Below are positions 6,668 through 15,682 of a stretch of 64,000 nucleotides of DNA, in pieces; position 1 is the first letter of the stretch; each line of letters opens with the position of its first letter. The translations under genes and the position numbers were made by a program. The notes below the pieces were generated by a model. The model searched no databases. It was not told where the DNA came from and saw nothing but the letters and a program-made list of their open reading frames with translations. Origin of the DNA: an uncultured Eubacteriales bacterium (GTDB lineage: Bacteria; Bacillota; Clostridia; Christensenellales; CAG-917); assembly GCA_900547975.1 (NCBI GenBank), contig URIX01000002.1, forward strand, positions 22,488 through 86,487, in the 5' to 3' direction.

Positions 6668-7054
6668 GTGACAAAGAGAAACACGATACAAAAAGAAGTG
6701 GTTGCGAGGATTGTGAAAGAGGCTTGCAATCATCCGACGGCGGATATGGTCCTTGTCGAGGCGAAGAAAGAGTTGCCGAATCTCAGTTTAGGCACGGTGT
6801 ATCGCATTCTCAAAGATATGGCAAACGAGGGCGAGATAAGGGAAGTGGCATGCAAAGACGCGCCGTCGAGATTCGATAAAACCACTATGAACCACGGGCA
6901 TTTCCGGTGCGTGAAGTGCGGAAAAGTCGAAGATGTATTCTTCAATCTTGACAAAATCGACAAGAGTATCGTGGATTTCGGCGACAATCTCGTGCTTGAA
7001 AGCCAACTGTTTTTCAGAGGAATATGCAAGGATTGCAGAGAAAAATCGGAGTAA
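6668..7054 (+). CDS. Fur family metalloregulator, PerR-like
   Basis: A 128-residue repressor with the N-terminal winged helix of the Fur family (HPTADMVLVEAKK, LGTVYRILKDM) and a C-terminal dimerisation/metal domain. The motif HGHFRCVKCGKVEDV plus CKDC gives the four cysteines of the structural zinc site and the histidines of the regulatory site. The pairing with rubrerythrin immediately downstream (59 bp) is the classic PerR peroxide-response arrangement in clostridia. The GTG start at 6668 has AAGAAGGG upstream. A Fur-type box overlaps the promoter, so it probably regulates itself and rubrerythrin. PerR rather than Fur is an inference from the neighbour. Confidence 0.88.
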   Translation: MTKRNTIQKEVVARIVKEACNHPTADMVLVEAKKELPNLSLGTVYRILKDMANEGEIREVACKDAPSRFDKTTMNHGHFRCVKCGKVEDVFFNLDKIDKSIVDFGDNLVLESQLFFRGICKDCREKSE

Positions 7055-7113
7055 AAAACGCAATATAATTGCGAAAATAATAAAAAACAACAAGAATTTA
7101 AGGAGAAAGAACT

Positions 7114-7659
7114 ATGGCAAAATTTATATGTCCTGTATGCGGATACGTACACGAAGGCGACAGCGCACCCGAAAAATGCCCGCAATGCGGTTGCCCCGGC
7201 AGCAAATTCATCAAGGATGACGGCGCAAAAAAGGTTTGGGCGGCAGAACACGTCATTGGCGTCGGACAAGGCGTTCCACAAGACATCTACGAAGGTTTGA
7301 AAGCCAACTTCGAAGGCGAATGCACCGAAGTCGGTATGTACCTTGCAATGGCAAGAGCGGCACACCGCGAAGGCTATCCCGAAATCGGTCTTTACTGGGA
7401 AAAAGCGGCATTTGAAGAAGCCGAACACGCCGCAAAATTCTGCGAAATGCTCGGTGAACTCGTAAGCCCATCCACGAAAGTCAATCTTGAAAAGCGCGTC
7501 GAAGCGGAAAACGGCGCAACGAGCGGCAAATTTGAACTCGCCAAACGTGCCAAAGAAGAAGGACTCGACGCAATCCACGACACCGTGCATGAAATGGCTC
7601 GTGACGAGGCACGCCACGGTAGGGCATTTGAAGGTCTTCTCAACCGCTACTTCAAATAA
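7114..7659 (+). CDS. Reverse-type rubrerythrin (rubredoxin domain first)
   Basis: A peroxide-scavenging non-heme iron protein of anaerobes. The 181-residue chain starts with a rubredoxin-like domain (CPVCGYVHEG, CPQCGCPGS) and continues with a ferritin-like four-helix diiron domain (ECTEVGMYLAMARAAHREG, EEAEHAAKF, DEARHGRAFEG) supplying the Glu/His ligands. The order rubredoxin then ferritin is the reverse of classical rubrerythrin and matches the clostridial reverse rubrerythrins that reduce H2O2 and O2 with NADH-derived electrons. Strong ribosome site AAGGAG. It likely forms an operon with the PerR-like gene upstream. Confidence 0.95.
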   Translation: MAKFICPVCGYVHEGDSAPEKCPQCGCPGSKFIKDDGAKKVWAAEHVIGVGQGVPQDIYEGLKANFEGECTEVGMYLAMARAAHREGYPEIGLYWEKAAFEEAEHAAKFCEMLGELVSPSTKVNLEKRVEAENGATSGKFELAKRAKEEGLDAIHDTVHEMARDEARHGRAFEGLLNRYFK

Positions 7660-7782
7660 GACTTCGCTAAATCGCGACTAACTTTGTCAGAGGCACTCGT
7701 CCGACAACTCATTTACGATTAGTAAATTAGGGTTGCCATCCGAGGGCCTCTTTCGCGTTATTCATCGATTTAGCAAAGTCTT
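7659..7782. other. Long imperfect stem-loop downstream of rubrerythrin
   Basis: The ends GACTTCGCTAAATCG (7660-7674) and CGATTTAGCAAAGTC (7766-7780) pair almost fully. Inside, AGAGGC..GCCTCT, TCCGACAACT..GGTTGCCATCCGA and TTTAC..GTAAA continue the stem, giving a ~120-nt rod. It begins on the rubrerythrin stop codon. It may be a 3' stabiliser, a terminator or a structured RNA. No coding potential in 7783-8165. Confidence 0.6.
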
Positions 7783-8015
7783 AAAGAAAAAATAATAATA
7801 TGGCGAATAACCGTGCCATTTGTACGTTAGCATTGCGCATTAAAATTTGAAAAATAAAATAGTTTGTGCTATAAAAACACAGTATTATCCAAGTTTATAT
7901 TTGATGTTTGTTATATTTTTTACTCGAGGAGCAACCGTCGAATGCCGAAAAACAAGCTTTCGGGTTCTATCTTACAAATTGAACCATCCAAAAACAAAAA
8001 AATTTAATAACCCCG

Positions 8016-8046
8016 TTGACAAACGGAACAGGTGCAGATTTATAAT
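8016..8046 (+). promoter_or_regulatory. Putative promoter
   Basis: TTGACA at 8016-8021, 19 bp spacer (long), TATAAT at 8041-8046. The leader to the next start codon is ~115 nt and contains CGCG..CGCG repeats. Confidence 0.5.
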
Positions 8047-8165
8047 ATAAATATAAAGGTTTTCGTTCAGGGACGATATTTTTTTATAAACAAAAACAAT
8101 CGTGGACTGTTTGATAACAAATCGCGTATTTTCGCGATATCGTTTCGGGAAAGGCAAGGGGCATT

Positions 8166-8954
8166 ATGTACAAAGAAAGCAAACTCGCAAAAAACAAGGC
8201 GGTCGGAATCATTCTGATGATTCTCGGAGTGTTCGGTTTTTTGATTATCATACACAGGCTTTGCTGCTACAAATTCGAATATGACGAAAAATTCAGCCCC
8301 GTAGATTACGGGAAATTTAATATTCTGTCTTTCTTCACAATTCAATCCAACGTGTTTGTATACGTGTATCTTATTTGTGCGGGGCTTGCGTCCCTTGGCG
8401 TCGAGGGGGCAAAGAAGGTCGCGTACAATCCGCTTGTCGGCGCAATGGCAACGACGTACATTCTTGTTACAGGGCTCGTATACACCGCGGGCATTCCCAT
8501 GGGCTTTACTCCGCCGTTCAAGTGGGGCGATTCCTACCACGCGATGAGCAGTTTTATTCAGGTATACTTCCATATGATTATACCGCCGATTATGCTGATA
8601 TTGTGGTTTTTCCCGTTCACGGACAGGCGCACGAATCATAAGACGGTATGGGCATTTGCGATATATCCGTTCGTGTATTCGATCTTTTCCATAATCCGGG
8701 GCGCGGTTGGAAAAATGCACTTTTATCCTTATCCGTTTTATCGTCCCGAATTTATATGGTCGATATTCTCAAAAGGCGATATCAATTATCCGCTTGCGTA
8801 TTTTTTGATGTTCATCGTGCTTATGGCGGGAATGTTGCTGTTTGTCGGCATAGGCAGACTTATGATGTTCATAAACGATACAATGATAAGCAAAACGTTT
8901 TGCCATAGCAACGAGTGCATGGTGAGCGGACAAAGCGACGCAGACGTCGGGTAA
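8166..8954 (+). CDS. Pr6Pr-like (FAR-17a/AIG1-type) membrane protein
   Basis: A 262-residue integral membrane protein with six to seven predicted helices. The pattern FFTIQSNVFVYVYLICAG after the first helix, the long loop with conserved His (SSFIQVYFHMIIPPIM) and the late FYPYPFYRPE resemble Pr6Pr family bacterial membrane proteins related to eukaryotic AIG1/FAR-17a. In eukaryotes some members hydrolyse fatty-acid esters using a conserved Thr and His, and an equivalent Thr (TIQSN) and His are seen here. The bacterial role is not known. Start ATG at 8166 has only GGGGC upstream. Monocistronic as far as seen. Confidence 0.75.
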   Translation: MYKESKLAKNKAVGIILMILGVFGFLIIIHRLCCYKFEYDEKFSPVDYGKFNILSFFTIQSNVFVYVYLICAGLASLGVEGAKKVAYNPLVGAMATTYILVTGLVYTAGIPMGFTPPFKWGDSYHAMSSFIQVYFHMIIPPIMLILWFFPFTDRRTNHKTVWAFAIYPFVYSIFSIIRGAVGKMHFYPYPFYRPEFIWSIFSKGDINYPLAYFLMFIVLMAGMLLFVGIGRLMMFINDTMISKTFCHSNECMVSGQSDADVG

Positions 8955-9025
8955 GTCTTTCGGTATTCTGTTGTTGACTTTGGGGCGAAAGGGTGATATT
9001 CTATCGTCGCAAAAAAGGAGTAGAA

Positions 9026-9991
9026 ATGAAAGCGGCAATCATCGGACTGGGCGTTATCGGAAAGGTACATTACAACATTTTGAACAAGCAAGGTGTTGAA
9101 GTCGTTGCAATCTGCGACACGGACGACGGCGTGCTTGAAAAATACGACGGCGTAAAAAAATACACCGATTATAAAACGATGCTCGACAATGAAGATATCG
9201 ATGTCGTGCATATTTGCACGCCGCACTATCTGCATGCAGATATGACGATATACGCGCTTGAAAGAAACGTGAACGTGCTGTGCGAAAAACCGCTGTGCAT
9301 AAGAAAAGAAGACATCGCGCGGATTATCGACGCGGAAAATAAATCCGAGGCGATGCTCGGCGTATGCCTGCAAAACAGATATAATAAATCCAGTCAATTT
9401 GTCAAAAGATATTTTCAAAACAAAAAAATCGATTTTGCCTTTGGCAACGTGTTGTGGCATCGCGACAAGGCGTATTATGCGTCGGGAGAATGGCGGGGCA
9501 AAAAAGAAACCGAAGGCGGCGGAGTGCTTATCAATCAGGCAATACATACGCTTGATTTGATGCAATGGATTTGTGGTGAGCCAAAGAGCGTTTGCGCAAA
9601 CGTGTACAATTATTCGCTTAAAGACGTCATCGAGGTGGAAGACACCGCAGTCGCGCTGTTCAAAGGTGACACGGATTTCGAGTTTTTTGCCACCAATACC
9701 GCAAAAACCGATTTGCCGGTCGAAATTCGTTTTATTACTGGCGGAGATACTGTTACGCTTTATCCCGACAAGGTGCTTATCAACGGCGAGGTCGCAGACA
9801 TCGAAAACGAAATCGCATGGAACGGTAAGCGCGCCTACGGCAACGGACACGAGAAACTTATCGGTCATTTTTATGATTGCGTCGCAAAAAAAGAAAAATT
9901 CCGGATTGACGGCAGCGAAGCGGCAAAAAGCGTGAAGGAAGTTCTGTCTGCTTATGAAAGCGACGGAAAACTCGTTGAAATATTAATTTAA
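9026..9991 (+). CDS. Gfo/Idh/MocA family NAD(P)-dependent oxidoreductase
   Basis: A 321-residue sugar/cyclitol dehydrogenase-like enzyme. It has an N-terminal Rossmann fold with GLGVIGKVH, the CEKPL motif whose Lys is catalytic in the family, and the C-terminal substrate domain with EGGGVLINQAIHTLDLMQW carrying the conserved His. The start ATG at 9026 is chosen over an ORF extension because AAAGGAG lies 6 bases upstream. It sits upstream of the AraC regulator (convergent) and near the hexuronate operon, which contains a second family member at 16603, so it may oxidise a uronate-derived sugar. The exact substrate is unknown. Confidence 0.9.
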   Translation: MKAAIIGLGVIGKVHYNILNKQGVEVVAICDTDDGVLEKYDGVKKYTDYKTMLDNEDIDVVHICTPHYLHADMTIYALERNVNVLCEKPLCIRKEDIARIIDAENKSEAMLGVCLQNRYNKSSQFVKRYFQNKKIDFAFGNVLWHRDKAYYASGEWRGKKETEGGGVLINQAIHTLDLMQWICGEPKSVCANVYNYSLKDVIEVEDTAVALFKGDTDFEFFATNTAKTDLPVEIRFITGGDTVTLYPDKVLINGEVADIENEIAWNGKRAYGNGHEKLIGHFYDCVAKKEKFRIDGSEAAKSVKEVLSAYESDGKLVEILI

Positions 9992-10012
9992 TCGTAATAA
10001 AACCGAAACCGT

Positions 10013-10036
10013 AAAAACAGCCCGAGCGGGCTGTTT
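10013..10036. terminator. Bidirectional terminator
   Basis: Stem ACAGCCCG/CGGGCTGT with A- and T-tracts between the convergent oxidoreductase and AraC genes. Confidence 0.85.
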
Positions 10037-10054
10037 TTTTGTAAAATTTGGCAA

Positions 10055-10912
10055 TTAAGTTTGTAAATTTATCGAGATGTAAAACTGTTTGGGCGTTATG
10101 CCGAACTCGTTTTTGAATGCGCGGAAAAAGTGGGTATAATCCGAGAAACCGCACTTTGCAAACACTTCGGTTATAGGGAAGCCTTCTTCGATAAACTGTT
10201 TTGACAAGACCAGCCGTTTTTTTAGGATATATCGGTGAGGGGAAGTGTTGGTGTATTCCTTGAAAATGTGCGCGAAGTAGTATTTGTCTACAAACAACGC
10301 AGACGCGATTGCATCAAGGGAAAGATCTTGCGATATATGTTCGGAAATATAATCGATTGCTTTCGTCACGCAGGGATTTGCTTTTCCTAATATAGTGAAG
10401 TCGTCGCGGCTTTGCAAAAAATATTGTCCCAGCAACACAAGCAACGCTTTTATTCGATCCTCATTTTCGATATCTGCGCCGAAGTCGCCGGTTTGCGAAA
10501 CGGAAAAGCCGTCCAGAATATGGCGTATTTTGTCCGAAACCGAGCTGTTGCGGATAAGAAAAGCATTGTGTTCGTGCGCCTGCAAAAAACAGGTGTTCAG
10601 GTCGGTTTTCGCGGTTGAGATGCGCTTCAAATATCGTTGATTGAGCCACACGACAAAGCGTTCGTACGTCATGGCAGAGTCTTTGATGTCAAGTTGATGA
10701 AGTTTGTTGGGCGGTATCAAAAGCACGTCGCCGGGGTGCAGGGAATACTTGCAATCTTCCACGATGTACGACGCAGAACCCTGCAAAAAGAAATAGATCT
10801 CCGAAAAATCGTGAGAATGCAATTCCACCGTCTTGAAATCCTTGTCTTTTTTGTGATGCACCTCGAAAGTCGAATTGCTCATTTGTTGATTTTCGTATTT
10901 TGTTCCGTTCAT
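10055..10912 (-). CDS. AraC family transcriptional regulator
   Basis: A 285-residue regulator with an N-terminal cupin sensor (HSHDFSEIYFFLQG, then HPGDVLLIPPNKLHQL) and a C-terminal double helix-turn-helix of the AraC type (ISQDLSLDAIASALFVDKYYFAHIF; FAKCGFSDYTHFFRAFKNEFG). It is transcribed divergently from uxaC across a ~110 bp gap that holds the operon promoter, so it most likely activates the hexuronate operon in response to a uronate or oligosaccharide. The effector is inferred, not seen. No clear ribosome site precedes ATG 10912; an internal ATG (MSNSTFE) is an alternative start. Confidence 0.92.
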   Translation of the reverse strand: MNGTKYENQQMSNSTFEVHHKKDKDFKTVELHSHDFSEIYFFLQGSASYIVEDCKYSLHPGDVLLIPPNKLHQLDIKDSAMTYERFVVWLNQRYLKRISTAKTDLNTCFLQAHEHNAFLIRNSSVSDKIRHILDGFSVSQTGDFGADIENEDRIKALLVLLGQYFLQSRDDFTILGKANPCVTKAIDYISEHISQDLSLDAIASALFVDKYYFAHIFKEYTNTSPHRYILKKRLVLSKQFIEEGFPITEVFAKCGFSDYTHFFRAFKNEFGITPKQFYISINLQT

Positions 10913-10968
10913 ATCTTAACAATACTTCAAAATCGCAAGATATACAAGTAAAAAAGCAAAAAATAAAA

Positions 10969-10997
10969 TTTACTATGCAAAAGTTGTGTGATAAAAT
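10969..10997 (+). promoter_or_regulatory. Promoter of the hexuronate operon
   Basis: TTTACT (10969-10974), 17 bp, TAAAAT (10992-10997). AAGGAG precedes the uxaC ATG. The weak -35 is what one expects for an activator-dependent promoter. Confidence 0.55.
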
Positions 10998-11021
10998 TAT
11001 AATCAATAAGGAGTGTGAAAG

Positions 11022-12215
11022 ATGAGTTTTTTTGACGATAACCTTTTACTTTCGGGGGATACGGCGCGCAAAATTTACAGCGAAATCGCGCGTCTTCCCA
11101 TAATCGACTATCACTGCCATCTCAACGAAGTTGATATTAAAAACGACAAGAAGTTTTCCGACATAGGTGAACTGTGGCTTTCGGGCGACCATTACAAATG
11201 GCGTGCAATGCGTCTTTGCGGCGTTGACGAAAGTTATATTACGGGCGACTGCTCTTACGAAGAAAAGTTTTTGAAATACGCCGAGATTATGCCCAAACTT
11301 ATAGGCAATCCGCTTTACTATTGGACGCATATGGAACTCGTGCAAATTTTTGGCATAAACGAGCCTCTAAGCAAAGACAGCGCAAAGAGAATTTATGAAA
11401 AAGCAAACGCTGTTTTGAAAGGGCTCAGCGTGCAAAAACTGCTTGAAAAATTCAGGGTGGAATATATCGCAACCACCGACGATCCGTTTTCCGATTTATC
11501 TTGCCACGGCGATATAAACGGGGTGAAGGTGCGCCCGACGTTCCGTCCCGACAGATGCTTTTCGGAAGGCATCGACAAGGTTCAACTTGAAAAGAGATTG
11601 GACTATTTTGTTTCCAAAGGTTGCAAAATCGCAGACCACGGGTTTGACGATTTTTCCGACACGCAAAACATCGAATGGCTGATTGAAAAATGCTTTGAAA
11701 ATGGAGTTGTTTTGCAACTGCACTTCGGCACTTTCCGGAACGTCAATACCACGGCGTTTAACAAAATCGGGAAGGACAGCGGTTTTGACGTTTTCAGGAC
11801 AAACGTTGATACGGACGCTCTTGCACGACTTCTTGACAAAATGCACACAAAACTCGGGAATTTGCCCAAAATCATACTTTATCCGCTCAATGACGAATGT
11901 TTAAGGGCTGTTTGTGCGATTTCCGGCGCATTTCCCAACGTCATTGTCGGCGCGGCGTGGTGGTTTAACGACACAGTATCGGGCATAAAAAGACAGCTCG
12001 AAACCGTGTCGGAATATGCGGCTCTCGGCACGAATCTCGGCATGCTTACGGACAGCAGATCGTTCAGTTCGTATGTGCGGTTCGACTTTTACAGAAGGAT
12101 ACTTGCAAGTTTTATTGCAAACAAAGTCGATAAGGGAGAATACGACCAAAACAGCGCAATCGCGCTTGCAAAAGACATTGCATACAACAACGTAAAGGAG
12201 GTTTTGGGACTGTGA
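11022..12215 (+). CDS. uxaC: Glucuronate isomerase (uronate isomerase)
   Basis: Converts D-glucuronate to D-fructuronate (and galacturonate to tagaturonate), the first step of hexuronate breakdown. It is an amidohydrolase-fold enzyme with the metal motif DYHCHL near residue 28, the family block WLSGDHYKWRAMRLCGV, EKF..YAEIMPKLIGNPLYYWTHMEL, TTDDPFSDL, and later QLHFG and GAAWWFND. At 397 residues it is some 65 shorter than typical UxaC (~465), the loss being in the middle after the RPD motif, but all recognisable active-site blocks are kept. First gene of the operon; its stop overlaps the uxuA start by 4 bp. Confidence 0.93.
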   Translation: MSFFDDNLLLSGDTARKIYSEIARLPIIDYHCHLNEVDIKNDKKFSDIGELWLSGDHYKWRAMRLCGVDESYITGDCSYEEKFLKYAEIMPKLIGNPLYYWTHMELVQIFGINEPLSKDSAKRIYEKANAVLKGLSVQKLLEKFRVEYIATTDDPFSDLSCHGDINGVKVRPTFRPDRCFSEGIDKVQLEKRLDYFVSKGCKIADHGFDDFSDTQNIEWLIEKCFENGVVLQLHFGTFRNVNTTAFNKIGKDSGFDVFRTNVDTDALARLLDKMHTKLGNLPKIILYPLNDECLRAVCAISGAFPNVIVGAAWWFNDTVSGIKRQLETVSEYAALGTNLGMLTDSRSFSSYVRFDFYRRILASFIANKVDKGEYDQNSAIALAKDIAYNNVKEVLGL

Positions 12216-13258
12216 AAATGACCTTCCGCTGGTATGGCGAAAACGATTGCATACCGCTAAATTACATAAAACAAATACAGGGAATGAGCGGGGTTGTGAC
12301 CGCCGTTTACGACACGCCCGTCGGAGAAGTCTGGAAAGAAGAAAAACTTGAAAGGCTCAAAACCCTTGCAAACGACGCGGGGCTTAATATGGAAGTTATC
12401 GAGTCCGTCCCCGTACACGAAGACATAAAACTCGGAAAACCTACGAGAGACAAGTATATCGAAGCGTACAAGCAAAATATCGTCAACTGCGGAAAAGTCG
12501 GCGTCAGGTGCATTTGTTATAATTTTATGCCCGTGTTCGACTGGCTAAGGACAGACCTTTATTTCAAGCATAAAGACGGCGCGACGTCGCTTGCTTACGA
12601 TCACGAGAAACTGCTTTCGTTAGATCCCAAAAATCTGCATTTGCCGGGCTGGGACGAAAGTTATTCGACGGAAGAACTCAACAAACTTCTTGAAGAATAC
12701 AAGGGAATCGCGCACGAGAAACTGTTTGAAAACCTTGTGTATTTTCTGAATGCGATTATGCCTGCCTGCGACGAATCGGGCATCGACATGGCGATACATC
12801 CCGACGATCCGCCGTGGGATATGTTCGGTTTGCCCAGAATTATTTGCAAAGAAGACGACTACGATAAGTTGTTTAATGCGGTGCCGAATAAGCACAACGG
12901 AATAACGTTCTGCACGGGAAGTTTGGGTGCGGGCAGGTTCAACGACTTGCCGAAGATGGCGGAAAAATATGCAAGCAGGATTTATTTTGCGCATCTTCGT
13001 CAGCTGAGATATGACGGGGAAATAAATTTTTACGAAAACGGACATCAGACCGACTGCGGAAACGTCGATGTGTACGCGATAGTCAAGGCACTTGTCGAAA
13101 ACGGGTTTGACGGTTACGTTCGTCCCGACCACGGCAGAAACGTGTGGGGCGAAGACGCAAAACCCGGATACGGACTGTTTGACAGAGCTATGGGTGCGTG
13201 TTATCTCACAGGACTGTTCGAGGCGGTTGAAAAGGATATTAAAGGAGAGAAAAAATGA
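12212..13258 (+). CDS. uxuA: D-mannonate dehydratase
   Basis: Dehydrates D-mannonate to 2-keto-3-deoxygluconate. The 348-residue sequence is UxuA throughout: N-terminal MTFRWYGENDCIPLNYIKQI, CYNFMPVFDWLRTDL, MAIHPDDPPW with metal-binding His/Asp, GITFCTGSLG with metal-binding Cys, and GYVRPDHGR near the C-terminus. The GTG at 12212 overlaps the uxaC stop (GTGA) and lies 10 bases after AGGAGG; the ATG 6 bases later is possible. Translationally coupled with uxaC. Confidence 0.96.
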   Translation: MKMTFRWYGENDCIPLNYIKQIQGMSGVVTAVYDTPVGEVWKEEKLERLKTLANDAGLNMEVIESVPVHEDIKLGKPTRDKYIEAYKQNIVNCGKVGVRCICYNFMPVFDWLRTDLYFKHKDGATSLAYDHEKLLSLDPKNLHLPGWDESYSTEELNKLLEEYKGIAHEKLFENLVYFLNAIMPACDESGIDMAIHPDDPPWDMFGLPRIICKEDDYDKLFNAVPNKHNGITFCTGSLGAGRFNDLPKMAEKYASRIYFAHLRQLRYDGEINFYENGHQTDCGNVDVYAIVKALVENGFDGYVRPDHGRNVWGEDAKPGYGLFDRAMGACYLTGLFEAVEKDIKGEKK

Positions 13259-14085
13259 GCGTTCCTTTCAAAGTCGATTTAACAGACAAAATTGTTGCGA
13301 TTACGGGTGCGGGTGGTGTGATTTGCTCGGAATTTGCCCGTGCGCTTGCGGAGTGCGGCGCAAAAGTCGCGCTTCTCGATATAAACTATGACGCGGCAAA
13401 GAAATTTGCGGACGAGATTGGCAAAAACGCGCTTGCCGTGCAGTGCAACTGCCTTGACAAAGCGGACATTCAAAGAGCAAAAGACGAAATAAACGCCAAG
13501 TTGGGGAAAGTGAATTTTCTTATCAACGGCGCAGGCGGAAACAATCCCAAGGCGACCACAGACAACGAGGTTATGACGGCGGATCTCGAAGGAGCGAAAG
13601 ACTTTTTTGCCCTTGAAGAAAGCGGACTGAAATTCGTGTTCGATCTAAATATAACATCGGCGTTTTTGGTGACGCAGGTTTTTGCAAAAGACATGGTCAA
13701 AACAGGCGGAAACATCATCAATATTTCGTCGATGAACGCGTTTAGACCTCTCACCAAAATCCCTGCATACAGTGCGGCGAAAGCGGGCGTATCCAATTTC
13801 ACCGAGTGGCTTGCGGTGCATTTTGCGCCGTGTAATATTCGTTGCAACGCAATCGCGCCGGGATTTTTCGTGACAAATCAGAACAGGACGCTTTTGTTCA
13901 ATGCCGACGGCACGCCGACGGCAAGAACAGGCAAGATTCTGAATGCAACGCCGATGAAAAAATTCGGAGAGATAAGCGATCTTATCGGGTGCCTGTTGTG
14001 GCTCGCCGACGACAAAGCAAGCGGATTCGTAACGGGAACGGTTATACCCGTTGACGGCGGATTTTCGGCATACAGCGGAGTGTAA
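13255..14085 (+). CDS. SDR-type D-mannonate oxidoreductase (fructuronate reductase)
   Basis: Reduces D-fructuronate to D-mannonate with NAD(P)H, bridging UxaC and UxuA. The 276-residue short-chain dehydrogenase has TGAGGVICSEFARAL (cofactor glycines), NGAGGNNP, the catalytic Ser in INISSMNAF, and Y-x-x-x-K in PAYSAAKAG. The insert around TTDNEVMT..FFALEESG and the context match B. subtilis YjmF-type mannonate oxidoreductase rather than the long-chain UxuB of E. coli. Overlaps uxuA by 4 bp (ATGA). Confidence 0.92.
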   Translation: MSVPFKVDLTDKIVAITGAGGVICSEFARALAECGAKVALLDINYDAAKKFADEIGKNALAVQCNCLDKADIQRAKDEINAKLGKVNFLINGAGGNNPKATTDNEVMTADLEGAKDFFALEESGLKFVFDLNITSAFLVTQVFAKDMVKTGGNIINISSMNAFRPLTKIPAYSAAKAGVSNFTEWLAVHFAPCNIRCNAIAPGFFVTNQNRTLLFNADGTPTARTGKILNATPMKKFGEISDLIGCLLWLADDKASGFVTGTVIPVDGGFSAYSGV

Positions 14086-14086
14086 T

Positions 14087-14662
14087 ATGAAACAAGTAAT
14101 TCCCGTAGTTGTCATAAACGACGAAAAAGAAACGATAGAAATTCTCTCGAAATTGAGAGAAGGCGGCATAAACTGCGCGGAAATCACATTCCGTACGGCG
14201 TGCGCAAAAGAGGCGATTGCAATCGGTACGAAAGCCTTTGAAGATATGAATATCGGCGCGGGCACGGTTATCAATGCCGAGCAGGCAAAAAGCGCAGTAC
14301 AGGCGGGTGCAAAGTTTATCGTGTCCCCGGGGTTTTCCGACGAGGTGGCTTGCTATTGCATAGACGAGAATATTCCGTATTATCCGGGGTGTGTGACACC
14401 CACCGAGATTATGCGCGCGCTCTCGTACGGATTGAACGTCGTCAAGTTTTTCCCTGCGGGCGTATACGGCGGACTGAAAGCGATGAAAGCATTGTCGGCA
14501 CCGTTTCCGCAAATCAGATTTATCCCGACGGGCGGTGTGGATTTGATCAACCTGAAAGAATACCTTGATTTCGACAAGGTGTATGCCGTGGGCGGCTCTT
14601 TTATGATGAAAGGCGATATCGTAAAAAACTGCAAGGAGATTGTAAAGATATGCGAGTTGTGA
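14087..14662 (+). CDS. eda: KDPG/KHG aldolase
   Basis: Cleaves 2-keto-3-deoxy-6-phosphogluconate to pyruvate and glyceraldehyde-3-phosphate. The 191-residue TIM barrel shows CAEITFRTACAKEAI (catalytic Glu), GAGTVINAEQAKSAVQAGAKFIVSPG split over two motifs, PYYPGCVTPTE, VVKFFPAG with the Schiff-base Lys, and IPTGGVD. The start at 14087 (MKQVIPV) is supported by CGGAG upstream; the longer reading frame is an extension into the previous gene. Overlaps kdgK by 13 bp. Confidence 0.95.
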   Translation: MKQVIPVVVINDEKETIEILSKLREGGINCAEITFRTACAKEAIAIGTKAFEDMNIGAGTVINAEQAKSAVQAGAKFIVSPGFSDEVACYCIDENIPYYPGCVTPTEIMRALSYGLNVVKFFPAGVYGGLKAMKALSAPFPQIRFIPTGGVDLINLKEYLDFDKVYAVGGSFMMKGDIVKNCKEIVKICEL

Positions 14663-15669
14663 CTTTTGGAGAAATAATGCTTCGTCTGGCACCCGAAAAC
14701 TATTTGCGGTTCGTACAGGCGGACAGGCTTGAAGCGACTTTTGGCGGTGCGGAAGCAAACGTTGCCGTGTCGCTTGCAAATTTTGGCGAAGACGTGGCTT
14801 TTGTGAGCAAACTTCCGTCACACGAGATAGGACAAAGCGCGATAAATTCCCTTCGCAAATTCGGCGTCGATACGTCGTTTGTCGCAAGGGGCGGCGAGCG
14901 AGTCGGCATTTATTATTGCGAAAAGGGCGCGAGCCAACGCCCTAGTAAAGTTATATACGACAGGGCCGGCAGTGCAATCGCAACCGCAACCGGCGACGAC
15001 TTCGATTGGGACAAAATCTTTGACGGAGCAAAATGGTTTCACTTTACGGGCATAACGCCTGCCCTTAGCGATACGTTGGCAAGCATAGTTTTGCAAGCTG
15101 TCAAGAGCGCAAAGGAAAAAGGAATAACCGTGTCGTGTGACCTGAATTTCCGCAAAAAACTTTGGAGCAAGGAAAAGGCGAAAGAAGTTATGAGCGAAAT
15201 ATGCAAGTACGTCGACGTGTGCATAGCAAACGAAGAAGACGCAAAAGACGTGTTCGGAATCGAGGCGGAAAACACCGATATCGAAAGCGGAAAACTTAAT
15301 GAACAAGGTTACGTTTCGGTTGCCAAACAACTTGTCGATAAGTTTGGTTTTAAGGCGGTTGCAATCACGTTAAGAGAAAGCATAAGCGCAAACGACAATA
15401 ATTGGTCGGGAATGTTGTACACGGACGGTAAGGCGGTTTTCAGCAAGAAATACGCAATGCATATCGTGGACAGAGTCGGCGGCGGAGACAGCTTCGGCGC
15501 AGGACTTATTCATTCGTTGCTCGCGGGTAAAAATGCAAGTGAAGCGATTGAATTTGCAGTTGCGGCAAGTTGTTTGAAACACTCGATCGAGGGCGATTAC
15601 AATATGGTGAGCAAAGAAGAAGTAGAAGCGCTCGCAAACGGAAATGCAAGCGGAAGAGTGCAAAGATAA
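14650..15669 (+). CDS. kdgK: 2-dehydro-3-deoxygluconokinase (PfkB family)
   Basis: Phosphorylates 2-keto-3-deoxygluconate to KDPG, feeding the aldolase just upstream. The 339-residue PfkB-type kinase shows MRVVTFGEIMLRLAPENYLR, FGGAEANVAVSLANFG (substrate binding), the DLNFRKKLW motif, and the anion-hole/catalytic-base signature DRVGGGDSFGAGLIHSLL. The ATG at 14650 has AAGGAG ten bases upstream, inside eda, so the two are translationally coupled. Confidence 0.95.
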   Translation: MRVVTFGEIMLRLAPENYLRFVQADRLEATFGGAEANVAVSLANFGEDVAFVSKLPSHEIGQSAINSLRKFGVDTSFVARGGERVGIYYCEKGASQRPSKVIYDRAGSAIATATGDDFDWDKIFDGAKWFHFTGITPALSDTLASIVLQAVKSAKEKGITVSCDLNFRKKLWSKEKAKEVMSEICKYVDVCIANEEDAKDVFGIEAENTDIESGKLNEQGYVSVAKQLVDKFGFKAVAITLRESISANDNNWSGMLYTDGKAVFSKKYAMHIVDRVGGGDSFGAGLIHSLLAGKNASEAIEFAVAASCLKHSIEGDYNMVSKEEVEALANGNASGRVQR

Positions 15670-15682
15670 AAAGGATACTACT

